In this document: positions 33,045 through 40,777 of the stretch, one piece after another
Layout of the letters: each line of letters opens with the position of its first letter
How positions within the stretch are numbered: the first letter of the stretch is position 1
Source of the DNA: Lachnospiraceae bacterium EP-SM-12S-S03
Lineage (GTDB): Bacteria > Bacillota > Clostridia > Lachnospirales > Lachnospiraceae
Assembly (NCBI GenBank): GCA_020540725.1
Contig: JAJBSL010000018.1
Coordinates: 1 to 52,922 of the forward strand
DNA length: 52,922 bases
Direction of reading: 5' to 3'
The notes under the pieces: model-generated
The model's database searches: none
What the model was told of the DNA's origin: nothing
Seen by the model: the letters and a program-made list of their open reading frames with translations, nothing else
Program-made: the position numbers and the translations under genes

Positions 33045-33070
33045 AAAAGCTCGGTGATGACCGGGCTTTT
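33045..33070 (+). terminator. Terminator just inside the left end of the element
   Basis: AAAAGCTCGGT (33045-33055) pairs over 11 bp with ACCGGGCTTTT (33060-33070) around GATG. It would stop transcripts that enter the element from the spoIIID promoter. Confidence 0.8.
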
Positions 33071-33168
33071 CATATGTGGAAATAAGTAAGAGTAGAAAAG
33101 TATGGTTGTGAGTGAAAATGTTGTAGTGAGTCTTTTATTTATAAGTGATATTTTGTTAGGAAGAATTG

Positions 33169-33177
33169 TGGTATAAT
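33169..33177 (+). promoter_or_regulatory. Extended -10 promoter for the first element genes
   Basis: TG-G-TATAAT (33169-33177) is an extended -10 element. The -35 region 17 bp upstream (TATTTT) is weak. It lies about 90 bp before the gene at 33267. Confidence 0.55.
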
Positions 33178-33266
33178 CTAATTGATTATTATCAGGTTTA
33201 GGTAGATAAATAAGATTTTTCGCAAATTCTACAAAGGATATTAAGAATAATATTGGGGGAGGGCCT

Positions 33267-34499
33267 ATGAGTGATATAATAAAATTTAATTCTGACAGAG
33301 AAATAGTTACAGAACAGAATGGTGAAATCGTAAGAGAATGCAATGATTTAGCCGAGATGACAGAAGAAATGTTGCTGGATGCACGAAAAGAAATTGCAAA
33401 TACTAAAACACTTAGTGTGCCGATTGCTGAACTGGCTTTATTAGGAACTGGAGTAGCGTCTTTAATCCCGGCTTTAAGGAAAGTAACACAAACAACAACA
33501 TTTAATACTCAGGGATTATATCAGCTTGCAAATGCAGGAGTAGGAGACACTTTAAAGATAGCAAAGAATGGCAATTTTTGGGGAGCATTCAAAACTGCAG
33601 ATGGGTCATCGAAATTTGCACAGCTTCAAGCGGCAGAGCCTCTTTCAACTACCAGTACTGCGGTAATGCCTATTGATCCGGCAACAATGATGATGGCAGT
33701 AGCGTTGTTTGCAATAGAGCAACAGTTAAAAGGTATAGAGGAAAAACAGAAGCAGATTCTGTCATTCCTTGAAATTGAGAAAGAATCAGAGACTGAAGCA
33801 GATGTAGAGATTCTGTCAAAGATGATTACTACATATAAGCATAATTGGAATAATGAGCATTTTATTGCAAGCAATCATAAGATGGTGTTGGATATTCAAA
33901 GAACAGCCAGAAAGAATATGCTTTCATATAAAAAGAAGGTTGCAGAACTACTAGATTCAAAAAAAATGATTGTTGCTCAGGCAAAAGTAAAATCAACTTT
34001 GAGCGATTTACAGAAGAAATTCAAATATTACAGATTGTCACTATATACTTTTTCTATGGCTTCATTGATTGAAATTATGCTTAGTGGTAATTTCAAAGAG
34101 GCATATATTTCTGAGATAAAGACAGAAATTAAGAAATTTTCATTGGAATACAGAGATTTATTTACAGAATGTTCCATGTATCTTGAGAAAATGGCTTCAG
34201 TATCTGTAGAAGCAAATGTTATGAAAGGTATTGGTATTGCAAGTAAGGCAGTAGGAAAGTTTATAGGAAGTATTCCAGTTGTAAAAGAAAAGCAAGTGGA
34301 CGAGTTCTTACAAGATGGAGGTGCACATTTGAAAGAAAATGCCCAGGATATGCAGAAGAATATATTAGAATCACTTGCAACCCTTCATAATCCGGGAACT
34401 GGTGTCTTTATGGACAAAATGGAGGATATGATTCGAATCTATAATCATACTGACAGAATTTGTTTTGATGATAAGAAGATCTATCTTATTGCAGGATAA
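33267..34499 (+). CDS. Element-encoded helical protein of unknown function
   Basis: 410 residues, not recognised. It has a polar N-terminus, two hydrophobic helices (about residues 50-68, PIAELALLGTGVASLIPAL, and about 134-152, DPATMMMAVALFAIEQQL), then a long helical, lysine- and glutamate-rich region with coiled-coil character (about 155-330). The two hydrophobic hairpin-like helices within a helical bundle are the kind of layout seen in some pore-forming or membrane-associating proteins, but no family can be claimed. It sits at the left, cargo-like end of the element and is followed closely by the GIY-YIG gene. Confidence 0.75.
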   Translation: MSDIIKFNSDREIVTEQNGEIVRECNDLAEMTEEMLLDARKEIANTKTLSVPIAELALLGTGVASLIPALRKVTQTTTFNTQGLYQLANAGVGDTLKIAKNGNFWGAFKTADGSSKFAQLQAAEPLSTTSTAVMPIDPATMMMAVALFAIEQQLKGIEEKQKQILSFLEIEKESETEADVEILSKMITTYKHNWNNEHFIASNHKMVLDIQRTARKNMLSYKKKVAELLDSKKMIVAQAKVKSTLSDLQKKFKYYRLSLYTFSMASLIEIMLSGNFKEAYISEIKTEIKKFSLEYRDLFTECSMYLEKMASVSVEANVMKGIGIASKAVGKFIGSIPVVKEKQVDEFLQDGGAHLKENAQDMQKNILESLATLHNPGTGVFMDKMEDMIRIYNHTDRICFDDKKIYLIAG

Positions 34500-34533
34500 G
34501 ATAAGGAGAAATTCGAACAAGAAGGAGCAAAAT

Positions 34534-35331
34534 GTGGAGAAGTTTTCAGAGAAAAGTTTATTATCGCTTGGAGACTATTATGTCTATGGTCTGATTGATC
34601 CTAGAAATAGGAAAATATTTTATATTGGCAAGGGAACCGGAAATCGGATTTTTGAACATGAATTGGAAAGTCAGGGAAATCCTGAGAGCGAAAAATCGAA
34701 GTTAAAGATGATAGCAGAGATTAAAGCAGCTGGTTTGGAAGTTGAAAAAGTTATGATTAACTGCAATCTGACAGAAGCGGAAGCATTTGCAGTAGAAGCG
34801 GCACTAATTAATGCGTTTAATTATGTTGAAGATACCTGTTTGACAAACATTGTTGCAGGACATCATTCGGTGGAGGCTTTGACAGTAGATGATTTTGAAA
34901 AGATATATGGAGCAGAAGAGTTACAGGAATCAGATATCCGACACAAGATAATGATTATCAAGATAAATAAACTTTATCAAAAAGGAATGACGGAAGAAGC
35001 TCTGTATGATTCGGTACGTGGTATTTGGCGAGCATCACTAGAACGCGTGAAGACAGTGGAATATGTTTTTGGGGTTTACAATTCGTTAATAGTTGCGGTA
35101 TATAAACCGACAACGTGGTATGTCTGTAAAGAAGCGTTAGAAAAGTTACCAAGTCATGTTACACAGTTGACTTCGAAAACGGAGAACAGAGTATTTTTTA
35201 TAGATGAAGGATTTGAGAATCACGGATTGTTGGATGAAGCAGGGAAGTTTTATTTGTATAAATCCATTGCTGGTTTGAAAGTAAATCAAAGCGCACAGAA
35301 TCCAATTACATATTTAGGAATTAAGGAATAG
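34534..35331 (+). CDS. GIY-YIG domain protein (LEM3-like)
   Basis: 265 residues. The N-terminal nuclease-type domain shows YYVYGLIDPRNRKIFYIGKG, so the GIY and YIG positions are YVYGL and FYIGKG, followed by the Arg in GNRIFEHE and a Glu in the LTEAEAFAVEAALI helix. This resembles the LEM3/ANKLE1-like GIY-YIG subgroup. The C-terminal half is not recognised. The best start is GTG 34534, six bases after AAGGAG; the longer open frame overlaps the preceding gene. Its TAG stop lies inside the left arm of a 15-bp inverted repeat. It could be a nuclease with a defence or element-maintenance role. Confidence 0.75.
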   Translation: MEKFSEKSLLSLGDYYVYGLIDPRNRKIFYIGKGTGNRIFEHELESQGNPESEKSKLKMIAEIKAAGLEVEKVMINCNLTEAEAFAVEAALINAFNYVEDTCLTNIVAGHHSVEALTVDDFEKIYGAEELQESDIRHKIMIIKINKLYQKGMTEEALYDSVRGIWRASLERVKTVEYVFGVYNSLIVAVYKPTTWYVCKEALEKLPSHVTQLTSKTENRVFFIDEGFENHGLLDEAGKFYLYKSIAGLKVNQSAQNPITYLGIKE

Positions 35332-35648
35332 AGCAAGATCCACTCCGGTATTACCATATTGCAATTATTTGCATATGGATACGTGGAGTAATCTTATTGT
35401 GGGGAACATCCCCATCCCCGTTGTTTGGCTTTCGCAGAGAAAAACAGAATATGATTTTACAGAGCATCTGACAGAAGTTGGGTGCTCTTATTTTGCCTCA
35501 AAAAGATGATTTCCACGAAGTGTTGCGATTACATTTGTAAAAGCCAAATAAAATATCAGGGTATGGGGAAATGTAATCCCCATCAAGAAGACATAGGTTT
35601 GGCATTGAGGAAATTCGATAATGTTAAACACAGGTGGATCTTGCTCTA
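35329..35648. repeat. 320-bp non-coding block bounded by 15-bp perfect inverted repeats
   Basis: TAGAGCAAGATCCAC (35329-35343) and GTGGATCTTGCTCTA (35634-35648) are exact reverse complements. Inside are further hairpins: GGGGAACATCCCC near 35401-35414, AGAGCA..TGCTCT near 35461-35493, and ATGGGG..CCCCAT near 35554-35582. No believable gene is inside. It could be a MITE, a replication origin for the RepA gene downstream, or a transfer origin. No target duplication is obvious. Confidence 0.65.
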
Positions 35649-35828
35649 GTGAAAAACAATGAAAAATGCATTTCAAATTTGGTTAAAATATATAAAAAAT
35701 ATTTTTTGGAGGAAATTACCCTGTAAAATGCCGTTTCGTCCTTTCGTTATATAGAAGGGGAAATATCAAAAGTGAAAATTTTTGATTTAATAAAACTCTT
35801 CTAAACAAAGCAGAGGAGGTACAGATGC
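35649..35828. other. Spacer before the replication genes
   Basis: AT-rich, no gene seen. It ends with AGGAGG at 35814-35819, nine bases before the RepA-like start. Being next to an initiator gene, it could contain part of an origin, but no iterons are evident to the eye. Confidence 0.4.
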
Positions 35829-36398
35829 ATGAAATTTTCTTATATGAAAGAAAGTGAAGAACAAATCCAATATTATCAGTTTCCTAAAATATTATTAAGA
35901 ATGAAATTGAGCCAAAATGCTCGGATTATTTACATGCTTTTATATGATCGTTCCAGGATTTCTCAAAAGAATAAATGGTTGGATGAAGAAAAACGAGTAT
36001 TTGCTATATTTCCGCTTGATAAGTTATCGAAAGAATCTGGGATTTGTCAAACATCTACGAAGAAAGCGTTGAAGGAGTTATCGGAGAATGGATTATTAAT
36101 TCGTAAATCTGTTGGATTTTCGAAACCAAAGCATTTATATGTTCTTCTTCCTGATGAAGAGTCTTATATAAGAGGCGAAAATGAGACGGATGAGAATAAG
36201 GCTGCCATAAAGTCTGAATCCCAACTTTCAGATAGTCGAGATGATGACTGTATGAAAGTCGCAAAAGAGGCATCTAGTAAAGTAATAGAAAAAGAAAATA
36301 TAAATAATAACAATAGAGTAATTGGCGGAAAGGGAAAACGGAAGAAAGAATACTCGAAGGAAGTGGATTATTCTTGCGAGGAAGGTGAAAGTTTATGA
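35829..36398 (+). CDS. Replication initiator protein A (RepA_N family)
   Basis: 189 residues. The N-terminal domain has the RepA_N pattern: YYQFPKILLRMKLSQNARII, YMLLYDRSRIS, KNKWLDEEKRVFAIF and then STKKALKELSENGLLIRK, a winged-helix. RepA_N proteins start replication of Firmicute plasmids and are common in integrative elements. The C-terminal half is low-complexity and polar. AGGAGG nine bases upstream sets the start. The stop overlaps the DnaC-like start by 4 bp, so the two are translated together. Confidence 0.85.
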   Translation: MKFSYMKESEEQIQYYQFPKILLRMKLSQNARIIYMLLYDRSRISQKNKWLDEEKRVFAIFPLDKLSKESGICQTSTKKALKELSENGLLIRKSVGFSKPKHLYVLLPDEESYIRGENETDENKAAIKSESQLSDSRDDDCMKVAKEASSKVIEKENINNNNRVIGGKGKRKKEYSKEVDYSCEEGESL

Positions 36399-37186
36399 TG
36401 AATGAGAAGAGTACATTTTTAGGAGAAGATGGATTGATTTATTGCTCTGTTTGCAAAGAATCCAAGGAGGCTTTTTATCCATCAGACTTTCTGTTTGGAT
36501 TGAAAAAACATCCAAGGCAATGTGCGTGTGACAGAAAAGAACGAGAAGAAATGGAAAGATATTTTAGAGAAAAAGAACGAAAACAGTTGATTGAGCGAAA
36601 TCGGAAAAATTGCTTTGAGGAACTGGAAATGCTTCAGTGCACATTTCAGAATTCAACGGAAGATAATTTTGCATTTCAAACAGCGAAGAAGTATGTTTCA
36701 AATTGGAAAGAAATGAAGAAAAAACGAATGGGTTATTTGCTATGGGGACCGGTTGGAACTGGAAAAAGTTATTTGGCGAGGTGTGTCGCAAATGCTTTAT
36801 TGGATTGCGGGGTAACCGTGAAGATGATGAATTTCAGCGGGATTCTAAATGATCTATTTGCTGCTGAAGATAAGACGGAATATATAAGATGCCTGATGAA
36901 ATATGATCTTTTAATAATTGATGATCTTGGAGCAGAACGAAATAGCGAATATGCTACTGAAATTGTATTTAGTGTAGTAGATGCCAGGTATCGCTCAGGG
37001 AAACCATTAATTATAACGACAAACTTATCGTTGGTGAAAATGAAATCAGAGACAGATGCAGGAAAATGTCGGATTTATGATCGGATATTGGAAATGTGTG
37101 TTCCGATGAAAATGGATGGCGATAGTAAAAGAGAAAAACTTGCGACGAATAAAATGCACGACATGAAAGAAATTTTGAATCTATAG
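36395..37186 (+). CDS. DnaC/IstB-like ATP-binding protein (helicase loader type)
   Basis: 263 residues. The N-terminus has a cysteine cluster CSVCKE ... CACDRKE that may bind zinc. The AAA+ domain shows Walker A GPVGTGKS (about residues 123-130), Walker B LLIIDDLGAE (about 170-179) and sensor 1 PLIITTNLS. DnaC-like loaders bring the replicative helicase to an initiator-opened origin. The coupled RepA-like gene just upstream supports this role over the transposase-helper IstB role, and no IstA is present. Confidence 0.87.
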   Translation: MMNEKSTFLGEDGLIYCSVCKESKEAFYPSDFLFGLKKHPRQCACDRKEREEMERYFREKERKQLIERNRKNCFEELEMLQCTFQNSTEDNFAFQTAKKYVSNWKEMKKKRMGYLLWGPVGTGKSYLARCVANALLDCGVTVKMMNFSGILNDLFAAEDKTEYIRCLMKYDLLIIDDLGAERNSEYATEIVFSVVDARYRSGKPLIITTNLSLVKMKSETDAGKCRIYDRILEMCVPMKMDGDSKREKLATNKMHDMKEILNL

Positions 37187-37253
37187 GACTATTTATTCAG
37201 AAAAATTCATAGACATGGACAAAGAGTACAGGAAGAGAGGTAGTTTGTTTATC

Positions 37254-37436
37254 GTGGCAAGAAAAAAATTGAACTATCGGTTTCATAATCCGAATACGGT
37301 AGAAACTACCGCCGATTACATATTGAAGGTTTTTATGGAAGTGAATGAAAAGAAGGTGGAGCGGGCAATGCAGGAGGCGGCCGAGAATGTTTGGGAAGAA
37401 AATGACTATGGCGAAAAACGAGAGATTTTGGACTAG
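37254..37436 (+). CDS. Small conserved element protein
   Basis: 60 residues from GTG 37254, or 73 from ATG 37215. The core ARKKLNYRFHNPNTVETTAD is well conserved in small proteins of Firmicute integrative elements, many of which start at the first residue of that block, so the later start is favoured. The upstream ATG has no ribosome site; the GTG has AGAGG at a long distance of about 13 bases. Function unknown. It follows the DnaC-like gene by about 70 bp. Confidence 0.6.
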   Translation: MARKKLNYRFHNPNTVETTADYILKVFMEVNEKKVERAMQEAAENVWEENDYGEKREILD

Positions 37437-37533
37437 AAGTCCACTTGTGCTGTTGGAAAAAACAAGGTAAAATTAGGTGCAGATACTAATATAAAAGTTA
37501 TGGTTACATTTTTAAATGGGATGGTGCTTTATT

Positions 37534-39027
37534 GTGAGAAAAGAATTTGATATTTCACAGTTCGATAAATATAGAGAAGATAACAGAAGAGAAGTGAAGA
37601 AAGCAAACGGAGGATTGCCGGTTTCGTTATGGGACACATATTCTTCTTTTGCAAACTGTTATGGCGGTGTCATTATTTTAGGGATTAAAGAGGAAAAAGA
37701 TGGAAGTTGGCGAACAACTGGATTGCAAAATGAATCGAAATTGCGTAAAGATTTTTGGGATACGATTAATAATCCGAAGAAAGTAAACCTCAATTTATTA
37801 ACGGATGACGATATAGAGACCTATACAATAGGTGAAAGAAAAGATGTCATCATGGTGATATATGTTCCTATGGCAAAGAGAGAGCAAAAGCCGATTTATA
37901 TTAATAATGATATTTTTAACGGAACGTTCCGTAGAAACTATGAAGGAGATTACCATTGTACCAGATTGCAAGTAAAAGCAATGCTTCGCGATCAGACAGA
38001 GAGAACGATGGACATGGAGATTTTGGACAAGGTTCCTATGGAAGATTTGAATTATGATACAATTCATGGGTATCGTAACAGCCATAGAACTTTGAAGGAA
38101 GGGCATCCTTTTGAACGACTGAACGATCATGAGTATTTAAGAAGTATTGGAGCGGCAGCTGTTTCTGAAGAAGATGGGAAATTGCATCCAACAGCAGCGG
38201 GTATGCTTATGTTTGGAAATGAATATGATATTGTGCGGCATTTTCCGGAGTACTTCTTGGATTATAGAGAAGAAATGGATTCTGCAATTCGTTGGACTGA
38301 CAGATTACAATCCAGTTCAGGCGAGTGGTCGGGTAATGTTTGTGATTTTTATTTCAGAGTTTATAATAAGATAATCAAGGATATCAAAGTACCGTTTAAA
38401 ATGGTCGGAGGAGAACGTGTGGACGATACGCCGGTTCATAAAGCACTCCGCGAGGCTTTGGCAAATTGTTTGATTAATGCGGATTATCATGGTGTTCGAG
38501 GTGTGGTAATCAGGAAAGAGACGGATAAAATTACTTTTGCAAATCCAGGCTATGTCCGAACCGGTAAAAAACAGATGCGTTTAGGCGGAGAATCTGATCC
38601 GCGGAATAAATCTCTCATGAAAATGTTTAACTTGATTAATATAGGTGAACGTGCCGGAAGTGGAGTCCCGAATATTTTCAATGTATGGAATGATGAAGGA
38701 TTTGTTGAACCAGAGATAGAAGAAAGATTCGATCCGGACAGAACAATTTTGACGCTTTCTTTTGCGAAAAAAGCGACGAAAAAAAGCGACGAAAAAAAAG
38801 CGACGAAAAAAAGCGACGGAAAAAGAGTGACGAAAAAGCGACAAGAGCAGTATGAAAAAATCCTTACTTTTATGCAGCCTGATGTATGGTACAAAGCAAG
38901 TGATTTAATGAATGTGTTGGGAGTGAAAGAAACAAGAACAAAAGAATTGTTGCGAGCGTTAATTATTGCTGAAAAACTTGTAGATGACGGAGCAACAAAA
39001 GGAAAACGATATAAAAGAGTCGATTAA
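37534..39027 (+). CDS. AlbA_2 (Schlafen-type) DNA-binding / ATP-binding regulator
   Basis: About 497 residues from GTG 37534; an ATG at 37516 is possible but lacks a ribosome site. The N-terminal AlbA_2 domain includes LPVSLWDTYSSFANCYGGVI and ILGIKEEKDGSW. The middle has a GHKL-like ATPase segment with HKALREALANCLINADYHG and GERAGSGVPNIF. A Lys/Thr/Ser-rich linker with three 9-residue repeats joins a C-terminal winged helix (WYKASDLMNVLG). Such proteins are frequent on mobile elements and are taken for regulators, sometimes linked to defence. It lies before the recombinase gene and could control it. Confidence 0.8.
   Translation: MRKEFDISQFDKYREDNRREVKKANGGLPVSLWDTYSSFANCYGGVIILGIKEEKDGSWRTTGLQNESKLRKDFWDTINNPKKVNLNLLTDDDIETYTIGERKDVIMVIYVPMAKREQKPIYINNDIFNGTFRRNYEGDYHCTRLQVKAMLRDQTERTMDMEILDKVPMEDLNYDTIHGYRNSHRTLKEGHPFERLNDHEYLRSIGAAAVSEEDGKLHPTAAGMLMFGNEYDIVRHFPEYFLDYREEMDSAIRWTDRLQSSSGEWSGNVCDFYFRVYNKIIKDIKVPFKMVGGERVDDTPVHKALREALANCLINADYHGVRGVVIRKETDKITFANPGYVRTGKKQMRLGGESDPRNKSLMKMFNLINIGERAGSGVPNIFNVWNDEGFVEPEIEERFDPDRTILTLSFAKKATKKSDEKKATKKSDGKRVTKKRQEQYEKILTFMQPDVWYKASDLMNVLGVKETRTKELLRALIIAEKLVDDGATKGKRYKRVD
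38764..38843 (+). repeat. In-frame tandem repeat with poly-A runs in the AlbA_2 regulator
   Basis: Three 27-bp units encode KKATKKSDE, KKATKKSDG and KRVTKKRQE. The units contain A-runs of 7-8, prone to slippage, so copy number or frame may vary between strains. Confidence 0.75.
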
Positions 39028-39122
39028 TATAATTAGATAAAATTTTATTCGAGGTTATTCAAGAATTTATCCAAACTTAGGCAAGGTATTATTGAGTTTA
39101 TCAGTAATATCTTGTTTTTCTG

Positions 39123-39150
39123 TTTACGAATCTTTATTTTGATATATAAT
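39123..39150 (+). promoter_or_regulatory. Promoter of the serine recombinase gene
   Basis: TTTACG (39123-39128), a 16-bp spacer and TATAAT (39145-39150), about 45 bp before the ATG. It looks like a sigma-A promoter. No sigma-E match was found here. Confidence 0.55.
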
Positions 39151-39153
39151 ATA

Positions 39154-39165
39154 GATGTAACAGAA
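39154..39165 (+). promoter_or_regulatory. Att-like site at the recombinase transcription start
   Basis: GATGTAACAGAA matches attL GATGTAACAAAA (32920-32931) and attR GATGTTACAGAA (40766-40777) at 11 of 12 positions each. It lies where transcription from the promoter above should begin, so the recombinase may bind it and limit its own expression. Inference only. Confidence 0.45.
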
Positions 39166-39194
39166 AAGGAATTTGATACAGAAAGGATAATCCT

Positions 39195-40748
39195 ATGAAG
39201 ATAGCAGCCTATTGTCGTGTTTCTACCGATAAAGCCGATCAGCTCAACAGTTTAGAATCCCAAAAGGAATTTTTCTCCGAATATACGCAGCGTACCGGAG
39301 ATGTTTTAGTGAAATTATATGCAGATGAAGGGATTTCCGGAACAAAAATCAAAAATCGTAAAGAATTTCTTCGTATGATGTCCGATGCAGAAAAGGGAAT
39401 GTTTGATATGGTCGTTGTAAAGGATATTTCTCGTTTTGCCAGAAATACCGTAGATCTTTTACAGAATGTTCGTAAGTTGAAAGCCTTAGGTATAGAGACA
39501 CAATTCCTTACAGCGAATATGACGAGCATGGGAAACAGTGAGTTTGTTCTTACTATTTTTGGTGCGTTGGCTCAGGAAGAAAGCGCTAATACATCTAAGC
39601 GAGTGAAATTTGGAAAGAAACTGAATGCAGAAAAGGGACGAGTTCCTAATATTGTGTACGGTTATGATAAAACGATCGGGGATTATTTTAACCTTGAGAT
39701 TAACAAAGAAGAATCAAAGGTTGTCAAACAAATTTACAAGTGGTACACAGAAGAAGGTTACGGTGCTGCCAAGATTTCTAATATGCTGAATGAAAAGGGG
39801 TATCGAACAAAGCGAAATTGCAAGTGGAGTCAGAATGCAATTTGCCGGATTCTGACGAATGAGATTTATACCGGGAAGATTATCAATGGAAAACAGGAAA
39901 TCAGCGATTTTCTGACCGGGCAGAGAAGAGAGAAAGATGAAACGGAATGGCTTGTTGTGGAACGTCCGGAACTTCGAATTATTGAAGATGAAGTATTTGA
40001 AAATGCACAGGAAATTCTTCATGGAAGAAACGATGCTTTTAACCTGAATCATGAACGTCAAAGCAACAAATATTTGTTTTCTACATTGATTAAATGTAAA
40101 GAATGTGGTTGGTCGTTTAGAAGAACGGTCCGCACTTACAAAAATACGTATGTGCGTTGGGTTTGCTCTGGAAGAAACGGAAAAGGAGCAGATAGCTGTC
40201 CAAATAAAACTGTCGTGGATGAAGAGGAATTAATCCAGGTTTTACAGGGATATTTCAATCGGATTCTACAGCAAAAAAATAAAGTGATTGACTATGTAGT
40301 GAAAGAATTTCAAAGAGTGTACAAAGCAAAAGATGAAAATGCAGAGTACGAAAAGGAATTAAACTTACAAGTTGCCAGATTACAGAGAATGAGACAGAAA
40401 TACATGGATATGTACACCGATGATTTGATTTCCAGAGAAGAATTGAATGATAAAGTAGGTGGCACACGGCAAGAATTGGAGCGTCTGGAAAATGAGTTGA
40501 AAATGGTATCCAGCAATTTGACAAAGGGGGATCAGATGGAAAAAATTCTAAACGATACCTTTAAGCAGATTGAGGATATTACCGATGTTCATGAAATGAC
40601 TAATGTGCAGTTAAAGCGACTAATCAAGAAAATCGAAGTGGACAAGGATGGAAATGTGGATATTTACCTTCGTTTGTTAGGTGATTTGGGATTAAATGAA
40701 AGTATTTTAGTGGCAGATGAATGTGAAAATCGAAAAAACTCTAAATAG
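39195..40748 (+). CDS. Large serine recombinase
   Basis: 517 residues. The resolvase domain opens MKIAAYCRVSTDKADQLNS, with the nucleophile Ser10, and continues with DEGISGTKIKNRKEF and VVVKDISRFARNTVDLL. A recombinase domain follows (YGYDKTIGDYFNLEI to the NGKQEISDF region), then a zinc ribbon (CKECGWSF ... CSGRNGKGADSC) and a coiled coil near residues 395-440. This is the architecture of phage integrases and of SpoIVCA, the sigK-skin recombinase. AAAGGA seven bases upstream sets the start. The stop is 10 bp from the right junction core, as expected of the enzyme that excises the element. Confidence 0.95.
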   Translation: MKIAAYCRVSTDKADQLNSLESQKEFFSEYTQRTGDVLVKLYADEGISGTKIKNRKEFLRMMSDAEKGMFDMVVVKDISRFARNTVDLLQNVRKLKALGIETQFLTANMTSMGNSEFVLTIFGALAQEESANTSKRVKFGKKLNAEKGRVPNIVYGYDKTIGDYFNLEINKEESKVVKQIYKWYTEEGYGAAKISNMLNEKGYRTKRNCKWSQNAICRILTNEIYTGKIINGKQEISDFLTGQRREKDETEWLVVERPELRIIEDEVFENAQEILHGRNDAFNLNHERQSNKYLFSTLIKCKECGWSFRRTVRTYKNTYVRWVCSGRNGKGADSCPNKTVVDEEELIQVLQGYFNRILQQKNKVIDYVVKEFQRVYKAKDENAEYEKELNLQVARLQRMRQKYMDMYTDDLISREELNDKVGGTRQELERLENELKMVSSNLTKGDQMEKILNDTFKQIEDITDVHEMTNVQLKRLIKKIEVDKDGNVDIYLRLLGDLGLNESILVADECENRKNSK

Positions 40749-40758
40749 TAACGACCAA

Positions 40759-40777
40759 ACATAAAGATGTTACAGAA
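40759..40777 (+). other. attR: right junction repeat
   Basis: ACATA-AA-GATGT-T-ACA-G-AA at 40759-40777, the right-hand copy of the junction repeat. From AAA at 40763 onward it is SpoIIID coding sequence (KDVTE). Confidence 0.75.

Larger units (their letters stand above)
32947..33266. other. Non-coding left end of the element
   Basis: No gene is convincing in these 320 bases. They hold a terminator (33045-33070), an extended -10 promoter (33169-33177) and, at the end, a GGGGGAGGG ribosome site for the gene at 33267. Confidence 0.7.
32913..40763 (+). mobile_element. Skin-like intervening element in spoIIID with large serine recombinase
   Basis: The element spans from the left ACATA (32913-32917) to the right ACATA (40759-40763), 7846 bp per repeat unit. 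It carries, in order, an unknown protein, a GIY-YIG protein, a structured non-coding block, RepA-like and DnaC-like replication genes, a small protein, an AlbA_2-type regulator and a serine recombinase. No capsid, tail, relaxase or conjugation gene is seen. Base composition is visibly more AT-rich than the genes to its left. Removing it precisely rejoins spoIIID in frame. The nearest known parallel is the sigK skin element; a plain integration that disabled spoIIID is the alternative. Confidence 0.88.

Noticed and set aside
38550..38894. Minus-strand open frame opposite the AlbA_2 regulator
   Set aside because: It is a Phe-rich antisense shadow of the Lys-rich repeat and has no ribosome site.
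39100..39194. Sigma-E promoter for the serine recombinase
   Set aside because: No KMATATT / CATACAHT pair at proper spacing could be found. Only a sigma-A-like promoter is visible, so mother-cell control of the recombinase is not supported by sequence.
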